NCBI GenBank assembly: GCA_938018045.1
Contig: CALIIP010000155.1
Coordinates: 1 to 34,787 of the forward strand
Source of the DNA: an uncultured Flavobacteriaceae bacterium
GTDB lineage: Bacteria > Bacteroidota > Bacteroidia > Flavobacteriales > Flavobacteriaceae
Reading direction: 5' to 3'
Length of the DNA: 34,787 bases
Shown here: in pieces, positions 31,490-34,787 of the stretch
How positions within the stretch are numbered: the stretch's first letter is position 1
How the letters are laid out: each line of letters begins with the position of its first letter
The notes under the pieces: model-generated
Databases searched by the model: none
Seen by the model: only the letters and a program-made list of their open reading frames with translations
What the model was told of the DNA's origin: nothing
Translations under genes and position numbers: made by a program

Positions 31490-32557
31490 CTATGCTTTAA
31501 CAGTTTTGTTGTGTTTATTAATATACCAATTATATAATTTATTGATTCCTTCTTCCAATTCAACTGTATGTTTCCATCCAAGATTATTAAGTTTTGAAAC
31601 ATCAGTAAGTTTCCGTAATGTTCCATTAGGTTTGTCAGAATTAAAAACTAAATCTCCTTGAAATCCTATAGTGTTTTTTATCGCTTCTGCTAATTGTTTT
31701 ATTGAAACTTCTTTACCTGAACCAATATTGATATGAGTGTTGCGAATTTGTTTATCTGAATTTATATAGGTGTCTTCAAAATTTAGATTTTGCATTATAA
31801 ATATACACGCCTCTGCCATATCTTCTGACCATAAAAACTCTCTTTTAGGTGTCCCTGAACCCCAAATTTCTACACTATTTTCAGAAATCCCAAAACTAGA
31901 TAAATAGTCTTTTGCTTCCTCAATCGTATTAACATTTAAATCTTTAATTACGGTTTCATAATTAGATTCTGATAGCATCTTAGCTAAATATATTTTACGA
32001 ATTAATGCAGGTAAGACGTGCGATTTTTCTAAATCAAAATTATCATTAGGTCCATACAAATTGGTCGGCATAACTGAAATAAAATTAGTGTTATACTGTA
32101 AATTATAACTTTCGCACATTTTTATTCCAGCAATTTTTGCAATAGCGTAAGGTTCATTTGTGTATTCCAGCGTATCTGTTAATAAAGACTCCTCTTTCAT
32201 AGGTTGTGGAACATTTTTAGGATAAATGCAAGTGCTTCCTAAAAACAATAACTTTTTAACCTTATTTAAATAACTTTGATGAATCACATTGTTTTGAATC
32301 ATTAAGTTCTGATATATAAAATCAGCTCTATAATTATTATTCGCTTGAATTCCACCAACTTTAGCTGCGGCTAAAAAAACATATTCTAATGTCTCTTTTT
32401 TAAAAAAATCTGCTGTTGCTGATTGATTTGTTAAATCAAGTTCTTGATGCGTTTTTGTAATAATATTAGTAAATCCATCTTGTTCTAAATGTTCTAAAAT
32501 GGCGCTTCCAACTAATCCTCTATGACCCGCAACAAAAATTTTAGAATCTTTATTCAT
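31490..32557 (-). CDS. fcl: GDP-L-fucose synthase
   Basis: The protein has 355 residues, longer than the ~320-residue enterobacterial enzyme because of an insertion (about 200-225, KDLNVNTIEEAKDYLSSFGI) that I recall from Bacteroidota versions. The NADP-binding GHRGLVGSAI (11-20), the GSTCIYP segment (107-113) and catalytic Tyr 137/Lys 141 (EPYAIAKIAG) are all present. It converts GDP-4-keto-6-deoxymannose to GDP-L-fucose by 3,5-epimerisation and NADPH reduction. The start overlaps the gmd stop by 8 nt, a common gmd-fcl arrangement. It supplies GDP-fucose for a fucosyltransferase of this locus. Confidence 0.93.
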   Translation of the reverse strand: MNKDSKIFVAGHRGLVGSAILEHLEQDGFTNIITKTHQELDLTNQSATADFFKKETLEYVFLAAAKVGGIQANNNYRADFIYQNLMIQNNVIHQSYLNKVKKLLFLGSTCIYPKNVPQPMKEESLLTDTLEYTNEPYAIAKIAGIKMCESYNLQYNTNFISVMPTNLYGPNDNFDLEKSHVLPALIRKIYLAKMLSESNYETVIKDLNVNTIEEAKDYLSSFGISENSVEIWGSGTPKREFLWSEDMAEACIFIMQNLNFEDTYINSDKQIRNTHINIGSGKEVSIKQLAEAIKNTIGFQGDLVFNSDKPNGTLRKLTDVSKLNNLGWKHTVELEEGINKLYNWYINKHNKTVKA

Positions 32558-33665
32558 AATTTATATTTGTCGTATGTCCTCCGTCTTTAAGATAAATTTC
32601 TTTTTGCATGATTCGAATATCATTTTCCATCATTTCTTTAACCAATTCTTCTAATGAATATTCTGGAATCCAGCCTAGTTTTTCTTTTGCTTTAGTAGCG
32701 TCTCCAATTAATAGATCTACTTCTGTTGGTCTATAATAATGAGAATCAATAGTTATAATCTCTTTTCCAATTTCAACAACAAAATTAGGATTACTACATG
32801 ATTTTATAAATCCCTTTTCATCCTTACCTTTCCCTTTAAATTCAATTTCTATTCCTGTTTCCTTAAAGGCCATTATGACAAAATCTCTAACTGTAGTTGT
32901 TCTACCTGTTGCTATGACCCAATCTTCTGGTTGATCTGCTTGTAAAATCATCCACATCATGCGTACATAATCTTTTGCGTGTCCCCAATCTCTTCTGGCA
33001 TCAAGATTTCCTAAATACAACTTGTCCTGTAAACCTAGAGCAATTTTAGAGGCTGCTCTTGTTATTTTTCGAGTTACAAATGTTTCTCCTCTAACTGGAG
33101 ATTCGTGGTTAAATAAAATTCCATTACAAGCAAATATATTATATGCTTCCCTGTAATTAACTGTTATCCAATAAGCGTATATCTTAGCAACTCCATAAGG
33201 ACTTCTCGGATGAAATGGTGTTGTTTCTGTTTGAGGCACTTCTTTTACCTTACCATACAATTCAGAAGTAGATGCTTGGTATATCTTTGTCTTTTTTTCT
33301 AAGTTCAATATTCTAATCGCTTCTAAGAGTCTTAACGTACCCAATCCATCAACATTTGCAGTATATTCTGGTGTGTCAAATGAAACATGAACATGGCTCA
33401 TTGCAGCTAGATTATATATTTCGTCAGGCTGAACTTCTTGAATTATTCGAATCAGGTTTGTACTGTCAGTCATATCACCATAGTGCAGAAATAAATTTCT
33501 ACTCTCTTCATGAGGGTCTTGATATAAATGATCTATTCTTTGAGTATTAAAACTCGAGGCTCTTCTTTTAATTCCATGGACTACATATCCTTTTTTTAGA
33601 AGAAATTCTGTCAAATAAGCTCCGTCTTGTCCTGTAATTCCGGTAATTAGTGCAATTTTTGACAT
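32550..33665 (-). CDS. gmd: GDP-mannose 4,6-dehydratase
   Basis: The protein has 371 residues, normal length. The NADP-binding GITGQDGAYL (9-18), RRASSFNTQRIDHLY, YNLAAMSHVHVSF, catalytic STSELYGK and SPYGVAKIYAYW (Tyr-x3-Lys), NHESPVRGETFVTRK and RRDWGHAKDYV are all diagnostic of Gmd. It turns GDP-D-mannose into GDP-4-keto-6-deoxymannose, the substrate of the overlapping fcl gene. GDP-mannose synthesis genes (manB, manC) are not in the window. It starts 3 nt after the Wzz-like gene stop. Confidence 0.95.
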   Translation of the reverse strand: MSKIALITGITGQDGAYLTEFLLKKGYVVHGIKRRASSFNTQRIDHLYQDPHEESRNLFLHYGDMTDSTNLIRIIQEVQPDEIYNLAAMSHVHVSFDTPEYTANVDGLGTLRLLEAIRILNLEKKTKIYQASTSELYGKVKEVPQTETTPFHPRSPYGVAKIYAYWITVNYREAYNIFACNGILFNHESPVRGETFVTRKITRAASKIALGLQDKLYLGNLDARRDWGHAKDYVRMMWMILQADQPEDWVIATGRTTTVRDFVIMAFKETGIEIEFKGKGKDEKGFIKSCSNPNFVVEIGKEIITIDSHYYRPTEVDLLIGDATKAKEKLGWIPEYSLEELVKEMMENDIRIMQKEIYLKDGGHTTNINYE

Positions 33666-33668
33666 CCT

Positions 33669-34736
33669 TTAATTGTGCTCTAGTTTATATTTTTTAAGGT
33701 ATTCGTTTAATACTTTAATCAAAATAAAAAACAAAACTAAACCTCCAGATAAAACTCCCCAACGAAACATCTTAGTCTGGTAAATGGTTCCTATTCTCTT
33801 TCCTGACGGATTAAATGTTGTTAAAACATTTACAATATTTACACTTCTTTCTTTTTCTTTTTCTAAATCAATTAAGTTCTCTTTTAACTTTTTTACAATT
33901 TCAAATAATTGGATGTCGTTATTTTGCTTGGTTTCTTTTGAAAAGTCTATGTATGTGCTTGAAGAACTCTTTGTTCTATTAGCGTCTAGAAGAGTAGTCT
34001 CTTTATATAGTTTCCTTAATTCATCTGCCTTATTTATAGCTTCAATTGTTGCTATGGAATCTAATTTTAAAATATTTAGTGTTATTCTTCTGTTATTCTT
34101 TAATGTTTTATTTTTTTCAATATCATTAATAACTATCTTTTCAAAAGATTTTAATTGATTATCCTGAGATACTATTCTAAAAACATACTTGTCCGAATCA
34201 AATTTTGATTCTTTATCTTCTTTAAAAGTAGCAAATGTGAAATTTTTATGAGTTAATGTATCTGTCTCTTTAATAAATTGATCATAAGCTATTAATTTAT
34301 CCTTTTCAGTATCGTACGAAGTCAGCTTAAATTCTACTAAATTATTAGCTTGTTTGTGAGAGATGTCAAACTTTTCTGCTAGCGCAATAGAATCTTCTTG
34401 TTCTATTAACACATTATAGTATTCTACACTCTCAAATATTTGATCAATAGACCTGTAATTTGGCTGAATTATCATATCATAACTGAACTTTGTAGGGCTC
34501 AAATAATCTTTCGTAAAGCCTATAACTGCTCCAAATAGAATCGCGATAATTAGTTTAAAAAAATGTCCTTTTAAAAAGATTAAAAAGAGCATTAAATAAT
34601 GAAACAGCCCTTTTAAAATTCTACCTAAAAAGTTGAAAAAATCTGAAAACATTTTTCCAATAGCAGAAAATAATTGTCCTAAATCTACTTCCTCTTCCTT
34701 AACGCTTATTGGGCTTTTATTGCTTTTTTCACTCAT
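33669..34736 (-). CDS. Wzz-like chain-length determinant protein
   Basis: The protein has 355 residues with a cytoplasmic N-terminal stretch (about 1-45). The first membrane region (about 46-78) includes FKLIIAILFGAVIGFTKDYL. A long periplasmic part with helical segments (about 250-300) follows, then a second membrane helix near the C terminus (RWGVLSGGLVLFFILIKVL). This is the two-helix plan of Wzz/PCP proteins that control polymer length with Wzy. It lacks the fused tyrosine kinase of PCP-2a proteins. The Pro/Gly motif before the second helix is weak, so the family call rests on topology and context. It is the first gene of the series in the window; export genes probably lie beyond the right edge. 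Confidence 0.78.
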   Translation of the reverse strand: MSEKSNKSPISVKEEEVDLGQLFSAIGKMFSDFFNFLGRILKGLFHYLMLFLIFLKGHFFKLIIAILFGAVIGFTKDYLSPTKFSYDMIIQPNYRSIDQIFESVEYYNVLIEQEDSIALAEKFDISHKQANNLVEFKLTSYDTEKDKLIAYDQFIKETDTLTHKNFTFATFKEDKESKFDSDKYVFRIVSQDNQLKSFEKIVINDIEKNKTLKNNRRITLNILKLDSIATIEAINKADELRKLYKETTLLDANRTKSSSSTYIDFSKETKQNNDIQLFEIVKKLKENLIDLEKEKERSVNIVNVLTTFNPSGKRIGTIYQTKMFRWGVLSGGLVLFFILIKVLNEYLKKYKLEHN

Positions 34737-34787
34737 ACTAAATCTATTTTTAAAATATTTGTTCTAATATTTTTTTTGTTATAATAT

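Noticed and set aside
33784..34158. Plus-strand open frame opposite the Wzz-like gene
   Set aside because: The minus-strand frame has the membrane topology, operon position and start expected; the plus frame is a Phe/Leu/Ser-rich shadow.
1..34787. CRISPR arrays, tRNA or rRNA genes, insertion sequences
   Set aside because: No regularly spaced repeats, cloverleaf or rRNA sequence, or transposase reading frames were recognised.

Overview
The window looks like a chromosomal segment of a Bacteroidota bacterium, most likely a (marine) Flavobacteriaceae member. The evidence is low GC with strong A/T codon preference, TAnnTTTG-type -7 promoter boxes, almost no Shine-Dalgarno signals, an HU-CCDC81-SPOR protein, a DUF4292 lipoprotein, and DprA/EnvC/PurD orthologues of the flavobacterial kind. 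No tRNA, rRNA, CRISPR array or insertion sequence was seen.

Left part (1-10.6 kb) is housekeeping in short divergent and convergent units. It starts with the 5' end of dprA (minus), a palindromic intergenic repeat, an HU-CCDC81-SPOR membrane protein and a hotdog acyl-CoA thioesterase (plus). A four-gene minus-strand envelope operon follows (sugar-phosphate nucleotidyltransferase, TPR protein, DUF4292 lipoprotein, EnvC-like LytM factor), then an ABC-F ATPase (plus), a PolB-like 3'-5' exonuclease (minus) and an OmpR-type response regulator with its histidine kinase (plus).

Right part (10.6-34.8 kb) is one long minus-strand series read from high to low coordinates: a surface polysaccharide locus of the Wzx/Wzy type ending in purD and a MurG-like glycosyltransferase. 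In transcription order it has a Wzz-like chain-length protein, Gmd and Fcl (GDP-L-fucose), an acyl-modification cassette (jelly-roll-like lipoprotein, SGNH lipoprotein, AlgI-like MBOAT, AlgX-like SGNH protein fused to the same jelly-roll-like domain), a methyltransferase, the Wzx flippase, a GT, a Wzy-like polymerase, a second Wzy/WaaL-like membrane protein, a GT4, WcaF-like acetyltransferase, WcaI-like GT, the initiating polyprenyl glycosylphosphotransferase, a DegT-family aminotransferase and a FlaA1/PglF-like 4,6-dehydratase. A decayed second initiating glycosylphosphotransferase follows, abutting purD.

The inferred pathway is as follows. The dehydratase and aminotransferase make a UDP-4-amino-4,6-dideoxy sugar, and Gmd/Fcl make GDP-fucose. 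The phosphotransferase loads the first sugar on undecaprenyl phosphate, and the GTs, WcaF-like enzyme and methyltransferase extend and decorate the unit. Wzx flips it, Wzy/Wzz polymerise it, and the MBOAT/SGNH set O-acylates it in the periplasm. The most unusual items are the AlgI/AlgX-like cassette with a paralogous accessory domain present both free and fused, the deletion-scarred phosphotransferase pseudogene, and a 13-bp hairpin touching the TTG start of the surviving phosphotransferase.
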